Assembly: GCA_027082895.1 (NCBI GenBank) | Contig: JALWTJ010000001.1 | Location: forward strand, 1-9,849 | Source: Hyphomicrobiales bacterium | GTDB lineage: Bacteria > Pseudomonadota > Alphaproteobacteria > Rhizobiales > Devosiaceae | Reading direction: 5' to 3' | DNA length: 9,849 bases | Shown: positions 1-8,179 of the stretch, piece after piece | Numbering within the stretch: position 1 is the first letter of the stretch | Layout of the letters: every line of letters begins with the position of its first letter | Program-made: the position numbers and the translations under genes | Notes under the pieces: model-generated | What the model was told of the DNA's origin: nothing | Database searches by the model: none | What the model saw: the letters and a program-made list of their open reading frames with translations, nothing else

Positions 1-67
1 GGCATCCCCTTGATTCATTGTAGTGATTCACGGGAGGCAATAACACTCAACCAAGGTCACAGACAGG
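1..67. other. Leader region upstream of the left-edge kinase
   Basis: This short stretch holds no gene I can support. An AAGG at 53-56 lies 11 nt before the GTG at 68 and could act as a weak ribosome binding site. A GGGAGG at 32-37 looks like a Shine-Dalgarno sequence, but no convincing reading frame follows it. I see no good sigma-70 promoter; the promoter may lie beyond the window edge. Confidence 0.3.
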
Positions 68-1249
68 GTGGAAAAACCACGGAATTGGGCACTGAGGTCA
101 CTCGGTGCCGGGGGCACACATTCAGAAAACGCAAACGGCCTTTCCCTTGCTGGCACGGGGACGGATGCGGATTTTCTGCGGGTTCGCCCTCTTCATATCA
201 ACATCATGGCGGCAATTGCGCTGCTGGTGCTGGCGTTATGCATCGCTGAAGCCCTGCGGCTGGTTGCCCTTGGGGGGGCGGAATGGCCCCTGCTGGCGGG
301 CCTCAGCCTGGCACTGGTGATTCTTGCCCTTGCCAGCCATGTGCAAGGTGGTGCGCAAGCCGAAACCGCCTCGCAGCGGCAGGATGCTTCCGAAACGGGT
401 GCAACAGGCGAACCGGCGCCAGACATCGCGGAACTGGAAGAACAGATCGAACAACTCAAATGCGCACACAAGGAACTGGCCTGCCGCTACCGGCAGGAGC
501 GGCATAATGCGCGCATGGCCCACCATTCCAAATCGGTATTCCTGTCCCATCTCAGCCATGACATTCGCACGCCGCTCAACCATATCATCGGTTTTTCCGA
601 CCTGATCAGCCACCAGACCTTCGGACCGCTGGGAGATGAGCGATATCTGGACTATGTACAGGACATAAAGAAATCCGGGGAAGGGTTGCTGCGCTCGGTG
701 GCCGATATCCTGGAACTGGCGGAGCTGGAAAGCGGGCAGCGGATCGTCACGGTCAAGGAAATCCTGATCGACGACATGTTCAACAGCCTGCGGAACCGTT
801 TTTCGGCCCGGGCAAAACGCTGCGACATCGATCTCAGGTTCGAATATGATTCGGAGCACCGGATCACGGGCGACCGGATGGGCCTGCAGCGGGTTCTGGA
901 AAACATTCTGGACAATGCTCTGCGGTTCACGCCACGGCAGGGCAAGGTAACCCTGGCCGCCTGGCAGGGAAGTGACGGGGCGGTGTTCGAGATCACCGAT
1001 ACCGGAATCGGCATACCTGCCGAACGGCTGGACCAGTTGTTCACCCCCTTCTCGCTGGAAGATGCCATGGTGCGCAAGGACGGGGCCGGCATGTGCCTGG
1101 GGCTGGCCATTGCCCGGGCCATTACCGAACTCAATGGTGGGGAAATTGCCATTGACAGCCAGCCCAGCATCGGCACGACGGTTGCCGTCAGCCTGCCCAG
1201 CCAGCCGCCCCGGGATGCGCAGCATCAACCAGTGGGAAATGCTGCCTGA
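68..1249 (+). CDS. Membrane-anchored sensor histidine kinase, orphan
   Basis: This is a two-component histidine kinase that would autophosphorylate and pass phosphate to an unidentified response regulator. Counting from the GTG at 68 (393 aa), two hydrophobic helices lie at about residues 46-68 and 73-92. A charged, coiled-coil-like stretch follows at 118-150, then a DHp domain with the H-box HLSHDIRTPL (His164) and a HATPase domain with an N-box (Asn279/Asn283), DTGIGI (311-316), a phenylalanine box (LFTPF) and the G2 region GMCLGL (341-346). In G2 the usual second glycine is Cys343. The loop between the helices is very short, so there is no obvious periplasmic sensor, and no PAS domain is visible. 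The DHp region (GFSDLI, FGPLGDERYLDYVQDI) resembles the PleC/PdhS-like alphaproteobacterial type. No regulator gene is adjacent. The start is uncertain: the first 46 residues are nondescript, and the ATG at 206, just before the first helix, is an alternative (347 aa), but it lacks a ribosome binding site. Confidence 0.85.
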   Translation: MEKPRNWALRSLGAGGTHSENANGLSLAGTGTDADFLRVRPLHINIMAAIALLVLALCIAEALRLVALGGAEWPLLAGLSLALVILALASHVQGGAQAETASQRQDASETGATGEPAPDIAELEEQIEQLKCAHKELACRYRQERHNARMAHHSKSVFLSHLSHDIRTPLNHIIGFSDLISHQTFGPLGDERYLDYVQDIKKSGEGLLRSVADILELAELESGQRIVTVKEILIDDMFNSLRNRFSARAKRCDIDLRFEYDSEHRITGDRMGLQRVLENILDNALRFTPRQGKVTLAAWQGSDGAVFEITDTGIGIPAERLDQLFTPFSLEDAMVRKDGAGMCLGLAIARAITELNGGEIAIDSQPSIGTTVAVSLPSQPPRDAQHQPVGNAA

Positions 1250-1301
1250 CACAGGTGCCGCCCGACGGCTCTCCTTCAGGTGCCCTCCCCTTCAGATGCA
1301 T
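1250..1301. other. Gap between convergent genes
   Basis: The kinase gene and glnE end tail to tail only 52 nt apart. I see no convincing intrinsic terminator. There is only a 4-bp GCCG/CGGC stem (1257-1269) without a T run, and a purine-rich heptamer on the minus strand (CTGAAGG) repeated 16 nt apart (1289-1295 and 1273-1279). The two transcripts may overlap at their 3' ends. Confidence 0.4.
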
Positions 1302-4238
1302 TCAACCCTGCTCCCCTGTTCGCCCTGTCGCTGCTTCCCTCCCCTTGCCGTCTGCAAACCAGATATCGCGCGCCGCCATGACCCTTTGGCGCATGGCCTC
1401 AAGGTCCTGGGAAAGAAGATCGAAGGAGGGATAGTTGGTCAGGCGGGCCACAAGGGCCCGGAAGGCGTCGGACCATTGTTCCGCCTCGAGGGGATTTATC
1501 AGGCAGGCCGTGGCAATCTGCATGGTGGTGGCCATCAATGTATAGCTCCGGGCCAGGCCTTCACCTGCGGGCAGCAGTCCGGACGTGCAAAGAGTGCGCA
1601 AAATCGCCGGCACATCACGCCGCCTGTCCGCCAGCAGCGGATAGTGAAGCAGCACCGCCGACTGGGCAATGAATTCGATGTCGGTCAACCCCCCGTCCAC
1701 CAGCTTGAGATCCAGATCATGGCGGGGGGGACGTTCGCGCAGCAGGCGCTGGCGCATGTCCTTGACGTCTCTCAGGATGGCTGATGCGGAACGTTTCCGG
1801 CCCAGTATCCGGTCAATGCTGGCTTCCACCTGCTGGCAGAACCCCTTGCTGCCATAAACCGGGCGGGCCCGGGTCAGTGCCTGATGCTCCCATGTCCAGG
1901 CCTTTTCCATCTGGTAGGCTTCGAACCCGGACAGGGAGGTGGCAAGGGGCCCTGCATTTCCGGAAGGGCGCAGGCGCATGTCGATTTCGTACAAGACCCC
2001 TTGCGCGGTTTGCGCGGAAAGGGCGGCGACAAGGCGCTGGGTAAGGCGGGCAAAATAGGGAATCGTTTCCAGCGGGCGTTCCCCATCCGAGCGCTCTTTA
2101 TCTTCGGGCACCTGGTAGAGCAGGATCACATCCAGATCTGAGGTGGCGCTCATCTGCCGGCTGGCCAGACGGCCAAACGCCAGCAGCCCCACTTCCGCCC
2201 CCTCGATCACGCCGTGGCGGGCAGCAAATTCCGCCCGCACCCGGTCGAACAGCACCTGCAACAGGGTCTGGGCGATGTTGGCAAACTGGACGGCGGCGCG
2301 GTCCGCGGAAATGGTCCCCGAGATCAGCCCGGCGGAAACAAGGAATTTCTGTTCCTGCCCGATGATGCGCGCCCTGTCGATCAGGTCTTCGAAATCCGTG
2401 GCCTCGCGCAGAAAGGTTTCCACCTTTTGCCGCATCTTTTGCGGCGACATCACTTCCCCGGTGCGGGCGGGGTCGATCATACCGTCCAGCACATGGGCGC
2501 GGCGAATGACCTCTTCGGCCATGCGGGCGGCCGAGGCCATGAAGGCAACCAGAAGCTGGCACAGTTCGGGGCGGGTGCGCAGCATGGCAAACAGTTGCAC
2601 ACCGGCGGGCAGGCGGGACACGAAATCATCAAAGCGCTGCAAGGCCTGATCGGCATTTCCGGTCCTGCCAAGGGTCTGCAACAGCAGGGGCACCAGCTCG
2701 GTCAGGTGCGCGCGCGATGCGGCGGCACGGGTGGCCGCATAGCCTCCATAGTGCCATTTGCGAATAAGGGCGGAGGCCCGGCGCGGATCGGCAAAGCCCA
2801 TACCCGACAGGTTTTCCAGCGTTGCGGGATCGTCGTCGGTTCCGGTAAACACCAGACTGCCGGAACGGGTGGCCAGGTCGGACTGGCGGACAAACAGGTT
2901 GGCATAATTTTCGGACACGACAGCAAGGGTTGCCTGGTATTTTCTCTCGAAGTCCGGGATGGTTTCAAACCCCATCAGCACAGCAATGGCCAGCAGGGCC
3001 TCCGCATTGTCCGGCAGCTTGTGGGTCTGTTCGTCATTGCGCATCTGGATGCGGTTTTCCACCGCCCGCAAAAACCAGTAGCACCGGGTCAGATCGTCGG
3101 CACTTTGCCGGGTGATCCAGCCTGATTCCGCCAACCGTTCAAGGGCGGTCTGGGTAGGAATAACCCGCAATTCGGGTTCCCGGCCGCCGGCAATGAGTTG
3201 CTGGGTCTGGGCAAAGAATTCGATTTCCCTTATCCCCCCCTGCCCCAGCTTCACATTGTGCCCGGCCAGCCGGGTGGCATCGGTATTGGTGGCCATGTTG
3301 ATCTGGCGCTTCATGGCCTGAATGTCGGCAATGGTGGCAAAATCCAGATGCTTGCGCCAGATGAAGGGGGACAGATCGGCAAGGAACCGTGCGCCCACCG
3401 CGCCATCGCCCGCAGCTTGCCGGGCCTTGATCCAGGCGGCCCGTTCCCAGTTCTGTCCCCGCGCCTCGTAATAGGTCAGCGCCGCATCCACCGACAGGGC
3501 AACGGGGGTTGAGCCGGGATCGGGGCGCAACCTGAGATCGGTGCGAAACACATAGCCGTTCCCGGTCCGCTCCTGCATCAGGGATGCCAGCCGCTGCACG
3601 AGCCGGGTATAGGTCTGCGATGCGTTCTCGGGATCGGTCAGCACCCCGGCTGCGGGGTCGAAAAAGGCCACGATGTCGATATCGGAGGAATAATTCAGTT
3701 CCCGGCCGCCATGCTTGCCAAGGGCAATGATGGCCAGTCCGCAATTTTCCCCGTTAACGGGCCTGCCCCCACCATCCGAAACGGAACGGAACCGGCCCGC
3801 CTGGACCGCATCGCGCACCAGGAATTCAAGACCCGCCGAAAGGCAGGTATCTGCCAGATCGCTCAGGGCCTCCGCGGCCTGCCGTGGGGTCCAGACGCCC
3901 CCCGTTTCGGCCACTGCAATCAGGAGGGCGGCGCGGGACTTGGCGCGGCGCAGGGCCTCGGAAATGGCATCACGGGTGGCGGCTGTCTGTCCGGCGGTAG
4001 CTGCTTGGGCAAGAATGGCATCAAGGGTCTTGCGAGGCGAAGCAAACAGGGCGGAAACCAGAAAACCGGCATGCTTTTGGGCCAGGTCCGCCAGATAGGG
4101 AGCGGCAGCAAACAGGGGGCCAAGTACAGGCCGGGCCGCATTTACCCGCTCGCTATCGGAAGCGGACAATTCGCCCTGCCACTGGTCGAAACGGTCCGGT
4201 GGGAGCACCTGCGGCAGCGGGACGAACTGTTCAATCAC
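1302..4238 (-). CDS. glnE: Bifunctional glutamine synthetase adenylyltransferase/deadenylase (GlnE)
   Basis: GlnE adds AMP to, or removes it from, a tyrosine on each glutamine synthetase subunit. It switches that enzyme off or on under the control of PII protein and glutamine, in the cytoplasm. The 978-aa product is close to the usual family length (about 950). Two nucleotidyltransferase domains are visible. The N-terminal, deadenylylating one has GKHGGRELNYSSDIDIV (174-190, with Asp186 and Asp188), FRTDLRLRPDP (231-241) and GQGGIREIEFFAQ (332-344). The C-terminal, adenylylating one has a second SDLDVILLY near residue 700, then RLRPSGNAGPLATSL near 755-768 and AWTWEHQALTRAR near 778-790. The start is a GTG, supported by AGGAAAGG at 4247-4254, 8 nt upstream. 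The ATG at 4245 is out of frame and stops after four codons. Both active-site motifs look intact. The gene lies downstream of the two-component pair but is separated from it by a likely terminator. Confidence 0.97.
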   Translation of the reverse strand: MIEQFVPLPQVLPPDRFDQWQGELSASDSERVNAARPVLGPLFAAAPYLADLAQKHAGFLVSALFASPRKTLDAILAQAATAGQTAATRDAISEALRRAKSRAALLIAVAETGGVWTPRQAAEALSDLADTCLSAGLEFLVRDAVQAGRFRSVSDGGGRPVNGENCGLAIIALGKHGGRELNYSSDIDIVAFFDPAAGVLTDPENASQTYTRLVQRLASLMQERTGNGYVFRTDLRLRPDPGSTPVALSVDAALTYYEARGQNWERAAWIKARQAAGDGAVGARFLADLSPFIWRKHLDFATIADIQAMKRQINMATNTDATRLAGHNVKLGQGGIREIEFFAQTQQLIAGGREPELRVIPTQTALERLAESGWITRQSADDLTRCYWFLRAVENRIQMRNDEQTHKLPDNAEALLAIAVLMGFETIPDFERKYQATLAVVSENYANLFVRQSDLATRSGSLVFTGTDDDPATLENLSGMGFADPRRASALIRKWHYGGYAATRAAASRAHLTELVPLLLQTLGRTGNADQALQRFDDFVSRLPAGVQLFAMLRTRPELCQLLVAFMASAARMAEEVIRRAHVLDGMIDPARTGEVMSPQKMRQKVETFLREATDFEDLIDRARIIGQEQKFLVSAGLISGTISADRAAVQFANIAQTLLQVLFDRVRAEFAARHGVIEGAEVGLLAFGRLASRQMSATSDLDVILLYQVPEDKERSDGERPLETIPYFARLTQRLVAALSAQTAQGVLYEIDMRLRPSGNAGPLATSLSGFEAYQMEKAWTWEHQALTRARPVYGSKGFCQQVEASIDRILGRKRSASAILRDVKDMRQRLLRERPPRHDLDLKLVDGGLTDIEFIAQSAVLLHYPLLADRRRDVPAILRTLCTSGLLPAGEGLARSYTLMATTMQIATACLINPLEAEQWSDAFRALVARLTNYPSFDLLSQDLEAMRQRVMAARDIWFADGKGREAATGRTGEQG

Positions 4239-4246
4239 CTGTCATG

Positions 4247-4254
4247 CCTTTCCT
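4247..4254 (-). promoter_or_regulatory. Ribosome binding site for glnE
   Basis: On the minus strand this reads AGGAAAGG, with 8 nt between it and the GTG at 4238. It settles the start of glnE on a GTG codon. Confidence 0.7.
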
Positions 4255-4307
4255 GTGCGGGCGCCCACGCCAGTGTTTCCATTTTTTGCAAATTCGCACT
4301 GCCCGTC

Positions 4308-4337
4308 ATTTCAGACCGCCATCCGGGCAAAGGTCAA
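4308..4337 (-). promoter_or_regulatory. Candidate sigma-70-like promoter for glnE
   Basis: On the minus strand TTGACC (4332-4337) is followed after 18 nt by TGAAAT (4308-4313), matching the consensus boxes at 5/6 and 4/6. It sits between the terminator-like hairpin at 4348-4369 and the glnE start, where an independent promoter would be expected. The call is by eye only. Confidence 0.35.
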
Positions 4338-4347
4338 GACAGGCCAC

Positions 4348-4369
4348 AAAACGAAAGGGGATAATCCCC
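4348..4369 (-). terminator. Probable intrinsic terminator of the two-component operon
   Basis: On the minus strand, 5 nt after the sensor kinase stop codon, GGGGA-TTA-TCCCC forms a 5-bp GC-rich hairpin, followed directly by TTTCGTTTTG. The short stem with a T-rich tail has the form of a rho-independent terminator. It would separate the two-component genes from glnE, though a stem this short may allow some read-through. Confidence 0.6.
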
Positions 4370-4374
4370 GGAGG

Positions 4375-5874
4375 CTATCCGTTTTCTTCCCCCGGTTCGG
4401 GCAGGGAAATGACGGCATGGGTGCCGGGGTGATTGTCTTCCAGCGCAAAGGTGCCCCTGTGCAGGCGGGCCACGGCTGAAACAAGGGACAGGCCCAGACC
4501 CGAGCCGGGCTCGGTACGGCTCTTTTCTAGGCGGACGAAGCGTTCCAGCACCCTTTTTCGGTCAGCTTCAGGGATTCCGGGGCCCCTGTCGGCAACAAAG
4601 ATATGGATGCGCTCCCCGCGCCGCCGCACGCCGACCCGGATGGTGCGACGCTCCGCATCATCGGGCCCTTCCGGTGCCCCGTTGCCGGATTTCAGACCGT
4701 ATTTTATGGCATTTTCCAACAGGTTGACCAGGGCCTGGGACAGCAGTTCCCGGTTGGCATTGGCGAAAATGAGCGGTTCCACATCCTCCTCCAGCATGCC
4801 CCCCGCATCTTCGATCACGGGGCCATATAATTCGCAGATGTCGGCCACGACCTCGGAAATGTTGACATTGGACAGGGCGTTGGTGCGCGAGCCCGCCTCG
4901 ATGCGGGCGATCAGCAGCAGGGCATTGAAGGTGGCGATAAGCTGATCGCTTTCCGCGATGGTGGATTCAAGGGCCTTGCGGTGGTCTTCATCGGAACGCC
5001 CCTCGCGCAGGGCAGCTTCGGCCCGATTGCGCAGGCGGGTCAGGGGTGTCTTGAGATCATGGGCCACATTGTCGGTCACTTCCTTGAGGCCCTGCATGAG
5101 CTGTTCGATCCGGTCCAGCATGTCGTTGAGGCCGCTTGCCAGCTCGTCGAATTCATCGTTACGCCGGGTCACCGGCACCCGTTCGGACATGTTGCCGGCC
5201 ATGATCACGCGGGTGGTGGCGTTGATGGTATCAATGCGGCGCAGGACACGGCGGGCTGTCAGCAGCCCGGCAAGGGCAGAGAAGATGACGATTCCCCCCA
5301 GCCCGTAGGCCAGGGTGCGCACGATGATCTGGGTGAAATCACGCCGCTGAACGATGTCACGCCCCACGACGAGGCGCAGGCCCGAATCCAGCCTTTCGGA
5401 CGTGACCACCGCCTGGGCCTGTCGCGGCGGTGGCGGCACAACATCGGAATCCCGACGCGCGCCGGAACGCCTCGGATTGTCCCGGTTGGAACGTTGCGAA
5501 CGGCCGAAGGCTTCCACCGGGCTGTAGGAAAAGGTGTAGTGGCCGGGATGGGCCAGAACATCGCTGGGCACATCGGGAAAATTGCCGGCGATCATTTCAC
5601 CGGCCGCATTGCCAAGATAATAGATGCCGGGACCGGGTTGGCTGGCCAGCCGCTGCACGGCGAAAATCAGGGCCCTCAAGGATCCGCGCCGGTCCAGATT
5701 GCGCAGCTGGCGCACTTCCCAGTTCACTTCCCGCGCCTGAACCCGCTGGATTTCGATGGAGGTCTGAAAGCCAACATAGCCCAGAAGGCCGACGGAAAAG
5801 ATGATGAAGATCAGTATGAACAGCGCCGTCAGACGTACGGTGGTGGTGCGCCAGAGTTTGACGATGCTATTCAC
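4375..5874 (-). CDS. Two-component sensor histidine kinase (HAMP, OmpR-partner type)
   Basis: This is an inner-membrane sensor kinase of 499 aa, presumably phosphorylating the regulator encoded just upstream. In order it shows a first membrane helix at about 14-36, a periplasmic region to about 185, a second helix at about 187-207 and a HAMP linker (about 208-262). The DHp domain has NVAHDLKTPLTRLRN (His272), and the ATPase domain has an N-box LVNLLENAIKYG (Asn384/Asn388), DRGPGIP (429-435) and GSGLGLSL (457-464). The periplasmic part contains a low-complexity basic stretch rich in Arg, Ser and Asn (124-142), then a run of four prolines (147-150). The start is a GTG that overlaps the regulator's last codons by 8 nt and has no good ribosome binding site, which suggests translational coupling. 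Its position beside a Do protease gene recalls envelope-stress systems such as CpxAR, but I see no sequence feature that makes it CpxA, and the stimulus is unknown. Confidence 0.93.
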   Translation of the reverse strand: MNSIVKLWRTTTVRLTALFILIFIIFSVGLLGYVGFQTSIEIQRVQAREVNWEVRQLRNLDRRGSLRALIFAVQRLASQPGPGIYYLGNAAGEMIAGNFPDVPSDVLAHPGHYTFSYSPVEAFGRSQRSNRDNPRRSGARRDSDVVPPPPRQAQAVVTSERLDSGLRLVVGRDIVQRRDFTQIIVRTLAYGLGGIVIFSALAGLLTARRVLRRIDTINATTRVIMAGNMSERVPVTRRNDEFDELASGLNDMLDRIEQLMQGLKEVTDNVAHDLKTPLTRLRNRAEAALREGRSDEDHRKALESTIAESDQLIATFNALLLIARIEAGSRTNALSNVNISEVVADICELYGPVIEDAGGMLEEDVEPLIFANANRELLSQALVNLLENAIKYGLKSGNGAPEGPDDAERRTIRVGVRRRGERIHIFVADRGPGIPEADRKRVLERFVRLEKSRTEPGSGLGLSLVSAVARLHRGTFALEDNHPGTHAVISLPEPGEENG

Positions 5875-6538
5875 TGATCATGTACCCGGCGCCGCGAATG
5901 GTCTGCAGCAACTGCTTTTTCTGCCCCCGGTCGATCTTGGCCCTGAGGCGGGACATGTGTACATCAATGACGTTGGTCTGGGGGTCGAAATGATAATCCC
6001 AGACATTTTCCAGCAGCATGGTGCGTGTCACCACCTGCCCGGAATATTTCATGAGATATTCCAGCAGCCGGTATTCACGGGGCTGCAGTGAAATCTTCTC
6101 CCCTGCCCGCGTGACCTGCCGTGACAGGCGGTCCAGGGTCAGGTCGCCCACCTGGTAGGATGTGGCCGCTTCGGAAGGGGTGGAGCGGCGGGCCAGGACC
6201 TCGATCCGGGCCAGCAATTCGGTAAAGGCGTAAGGCTTTGTCAGGTAGTCGTCGCCCCCGGAGCGCAGGCCGGTCACCCGGTCTTCCACTTCACCAAGGG
6301 CAGACAGGATGAGAACCGGCGTCTTGTTGCCCTCCACACGCAGGGACTCGATGATCGAAATGCCATCGCGGCGGGGCAGCATGCGGTCAATGATCAGAAC
6401 ATCATATTCCATGGCCGAGGCCATGGCGAATCCGGTTTCCCCGTCGCTGGCATGGTGGGCCACATGGCCGGCCTGGTCGAGGGCCTGCATGAGATAGGTT
6501 GCTGCTTCCCGGTCGTCTTCTATCAGCAGAATCTTCAT
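5867..6538 (-). CDS. OmpR/PhoB-family response regulator
   Basis: This is a 223-aa DNA-binding regulator, normal in length for the family. The receiver domain has the acidic pair Asp8/Asp9 (LLIEDD), the phospho-acceptor Asp51 (VLIIDRMLPRRDG), Ser79 (LILSA) and Lys101 (YLTKPYAF). The C-terminal winged helix (about 130-223) has the usual PREYRLLEYLM, NVIDVHMSRLRAKID and IRGAGYMI. All catalytic residues are present, so phosphorylation by the overlapping downstream kinase is expected. The ATG at 6538 has AAGG (6547-6550) 8 nt upstream. The gene starts 84 nt after the protease stop codon, across a strong hairpin, and I see no clear promoter in that gap. It may therefore be expressed by read-through from the protease promoter or from an unrecognised one. 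The neighbouring protease gene is a plausible target, by position only. Confidence 0.95.
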   Translation of the reverse strand: MKILLIEDDREAATYLMQALDQAGHVAHHASDGETGFAMASAMEYDVLIIDRMLPRRDGISIIESLRVEGNKTPVLILSALGEVEDRVTGLRSGGDDYLTKPYAFTELLARIEVLARRSTPSEAATSYQVGDLTLDRLSRQVTRAGEKISLQPREYRLLEYLMKYSGQVVTRTMLLENVWDYHFDPQTNVIDVHMSRLRAKIDRGQKKQLLQTIRGAGYMISE

Positions 6539-6572
6539 GAATCAGACCTTAGCAGTTTTGACGTTCAGAACA

Positions 6573-6607
6573 ATCATGCGGCCCCGGTGAAACCGGGACC
6601 GCATGAT
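6573..6607 (-). terminator. Strong hairpin between the protease and regulator genes
   Basis: Arms 6573-6588 and 6592-6607 form a 16-position stem around a 3-nt loop. The single non-Watson-Crick position (C6582 with A6598) would be a U-G wobble in minus-strand RNA but a C-A mismatch in plus-strand RNA, so the structure is complete only on the transcribed strand. It begins 15 nt after the protease stop codon. What follows on the minus strand (TGTTCTG) is a poor T tract, so it may be a partial terminator, an attenuator between protease and regulator, or an mRNA 3'-end stabiliser. Confidence 0.65.
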
Positions 6608-6622
6608 CTTGCGTTTGCCGGA

Positions 6623-8110
6623 TCAGTTGAGGGGCATACCGACAAACCTTACCCTGCCGTCACGGGCGGCCTTGATCAGGACGGTCTCGCCACCGTCCGA
6701 CTTGATGGTGGACAGGATGTTTTCGAACTGATCCGTCGAAACCAGATCCTCACCATCGGCCTGCAGCAGGACATCGCCGGGAGCGAAGCCCTTGCGGGCG
6801 GCATTGGAGTCCGGCATCACATCGGCAACCACCAGACCGGGGCCCGCATCGTTGGGCATCAGGACCAGCCCGACGCTGGTGGAGGCGGGGGCGGCAGGTG
6901 CCGGCAACTGGTTGTCCTGGGGCACCTCGGTCAGGCTCTGTTCGACCCGGGTTGCAAGGACGACATTGAAGGCAACTTCCTTGCCATCGCGCCAGACAAC
7001 CACGTCAACGGGGGTTCCGGGTGCCAGCCGTGCCACGGTACGGGTCAGGTCGAGGGCATCGTCGATCAGTTCCCCATTGACCTTCAGGATGACATCGCCG
7101 GCCATGATCCCCGCCTTGCCTGCGGGACCATCCGGTGTCGGTTCGGTCACGATGGCGCCACGGGCGCGGTTCAACCCGAGGGAACGGGCAATATCATCGG
7201 TCACGTTCTGGATGCCAACGCCCAGGAAACCGCGGGTCACATGACCATCATCCATCAGGTCGGTCACCACCTGTTTTACCGTGTCCGCGGGAATGGCAAA
7301 GGCGATGCCCACATTGCCACCATTGGGGGAGAAGATGGCCGTGTTCACACCAACAACCTTGCCTTCAAGATTGAAGGTCGGACCACCGGAATTGCCGCGG
7401 TTGATGGCCGCGTCGATCTGGAGGAAATCGCCGTAGGAGTTGGCCGAAATGTCCCGGCCACGGGCCGAGATGATACCGGCGGTAACGGTGCCGCCCAGGC
7501 CGAACGGATTGCCCACGGCAACCACCCAGTCGCCAATGCGGACGTCCTTGTCGGCAAATTCCACGTAGGGTAGATCCTTGGCGCCCTCGATGCGCAGCAG
7601 GGCCAGGTCCGTGCGCCGGTCGGTGCCGATCAGGGTTGCGACATGCTCGTCCCCATTGTCATCGACAATGGTGATGTCCTGGGCGTTTTCAACCACATGG
7701 TTGTTGGTCACCACCAGCCCGTCCGCGGAAATGATGAAACCGGATCCGGCTGCCTGGAAGCGCCGGGTCTGGGGACGGCCATTGGGACCACCGGGGAAAT
7801 CGCGCTGGAACTGATCAAAGAAGCGGCGCAGGGGATGATCGGGAGGCAGGTCCGGGAACTGGAAGAAGAAATCGCCACCATTTCCCAGGTTGCGAATCTG
7901 CTGCTGCCCTTCGACACGAATGGACACCACGGCAGGCTTGACCGCCTCAACAAGGTCGGCAAAGCTGGCGGGAGCACCCACTTTTACCGAAATCTGCGCC
8001 GTTGTCTGTTGTACCGACAGCATGATGCCGGTACCGGATACGGCCAGGATGGCAGCAACGGACGTCGCCGTCAGCCATTTCCTGGCACGGATAAAATTCA
8101 GGGGTTTCAT
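6623..8110 (-). CDS. degP: Periplasmic Do/DegP-family serine endoprotease
   Basis: This HtrA-family protease/chaperone degrades or refolds misfolded proteins in the periplasm. The 495-aa product starts with a basic segment and a hydrophobic stretch (about 13-38) ending near TTAQI, which is either a signal peptide or an anchor. The trypsin-like domain has the catalytic triad His138 (VVTNNHVV), Asp168 (RRTDLALL) and Ser241 (RGNSGGP). An LA-loop rich in Phe, Gly and Pro lies at about 76-118 (QFPDLPPDHPL). Two PDZ domains follow: PDZ1 from RGFLGVGI (293-300) to about 388, and PDZ2 from about 411 to the end, after a linker rich in Pro and Ala. This is the DegP/DegQ/MucD architecture at typical length; which of these it matches in function cannot be told here. 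The ATG at 8110 has a textbook AGGAGA 7 nt upstream, so an in-frame TTG at 8134 is rejected. It lies upstream of a two-component pair that may control or respond to it. Confidence 0.96.
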   Translation of the reverse strand: MKPLNFIRARKWLTATSVAAILAVSGTGIMLSVQQTTAQISVKVGAPASFADLVEAVKPAVVSIRVEGQQQIRNLGNGGDFFFQFPDLPPDHPLRRFFDQFQRDFPGGPNGRPQTRRFQAAGSGFIISADGLVVTNNHVVENAQDITIVDDNGDEHVATLIGTDRRTDLALLRIEGAKDLPYVEFADKDVRIGDWVVAVGNPFGLGGTVTAGIISARGRDISANSYGDFLQIDAAINRGNSGGPTFNLEGKVVGVNTAIFSPNGGNVGIAFAIPADTVKQVVTDLMDDGHVTRGFLGVGIQNVTDDIARSLGLNRARGAIVTEPTPDGPAGKAGIMAGDVILKVNGELIDDALDLTRTVARLAPGTPVDVVVWRDGKEVAFNVVLATRVEQSLTEVPQDNQLPAPAAPASTSVGLVLMPNDAGPGLVVADVMPDSNAARKGFAPGDVLLQADGEDLVSTDQFENILSTIKSDGGETVLIKAARDGRVRFVGMPLN

Positions 8111-8117
8111 TGTTGTT

Positions 8118-8123
8118 TCTCCT
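8118..8123 (-). promoter_or_regulatory. Ribosome binding site for the Do protease
   Basis: The minus strand reads AGGAGA 7 nt before the ATG at 8110. This strong site fixes the start and excludes the longer reading from the TTG at 8134. Confidence 0.85.
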
Positions 8124-8179
8124 AGATAAACCAACCCTCAACAGGTGAGGATGGTCTAATCCAGGCCACCTTTCCTGCC

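Noticed and set aside
236..1252. Long open frame on the minus strand opposite the left-edge kinase (338 codons)
   Set aside because: Its translation has no recognisable motif, while the plus-strand frame has every kinase box. Long antisense frames are expected in GC-rich coding sequence.
1273..1295. Repeated CTGAAGG heptamers between the convergent genes
   Set aside because: Only two short copies, 16 nt apart, with no hairpin or T tract; best treated as chance.
2214..3125. Plus-strand open frame of 303 codons inside glnE
   Set aside because: Low-complexity, Gly- and Gln-rich translation with no domain; it is a shadow of the glnE reading frame.
4981..5877. Plus-strand open frame of 298 codons opposite the sensor kinase
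   Set aside because: Gly/His-rich shadow frame with no family features; the minus-strand kinase explains the codon constraint.
6452..7573. Plus-strand open frame of 373 codons opposite the protease and regulator
   Set aside because: It crosses two well-supported genes and their intergenic hairpin, and its translation is rich in Gly, His and Asp without any motif.
8111..8134. TTG start eight codons upstream for the protease
   Set aside because: The ATG at 8110 has an AGGAGA at ideal spacing, and the extra residues would place acidic and polar residues ahead of the basic N-terminus of the signal segment.
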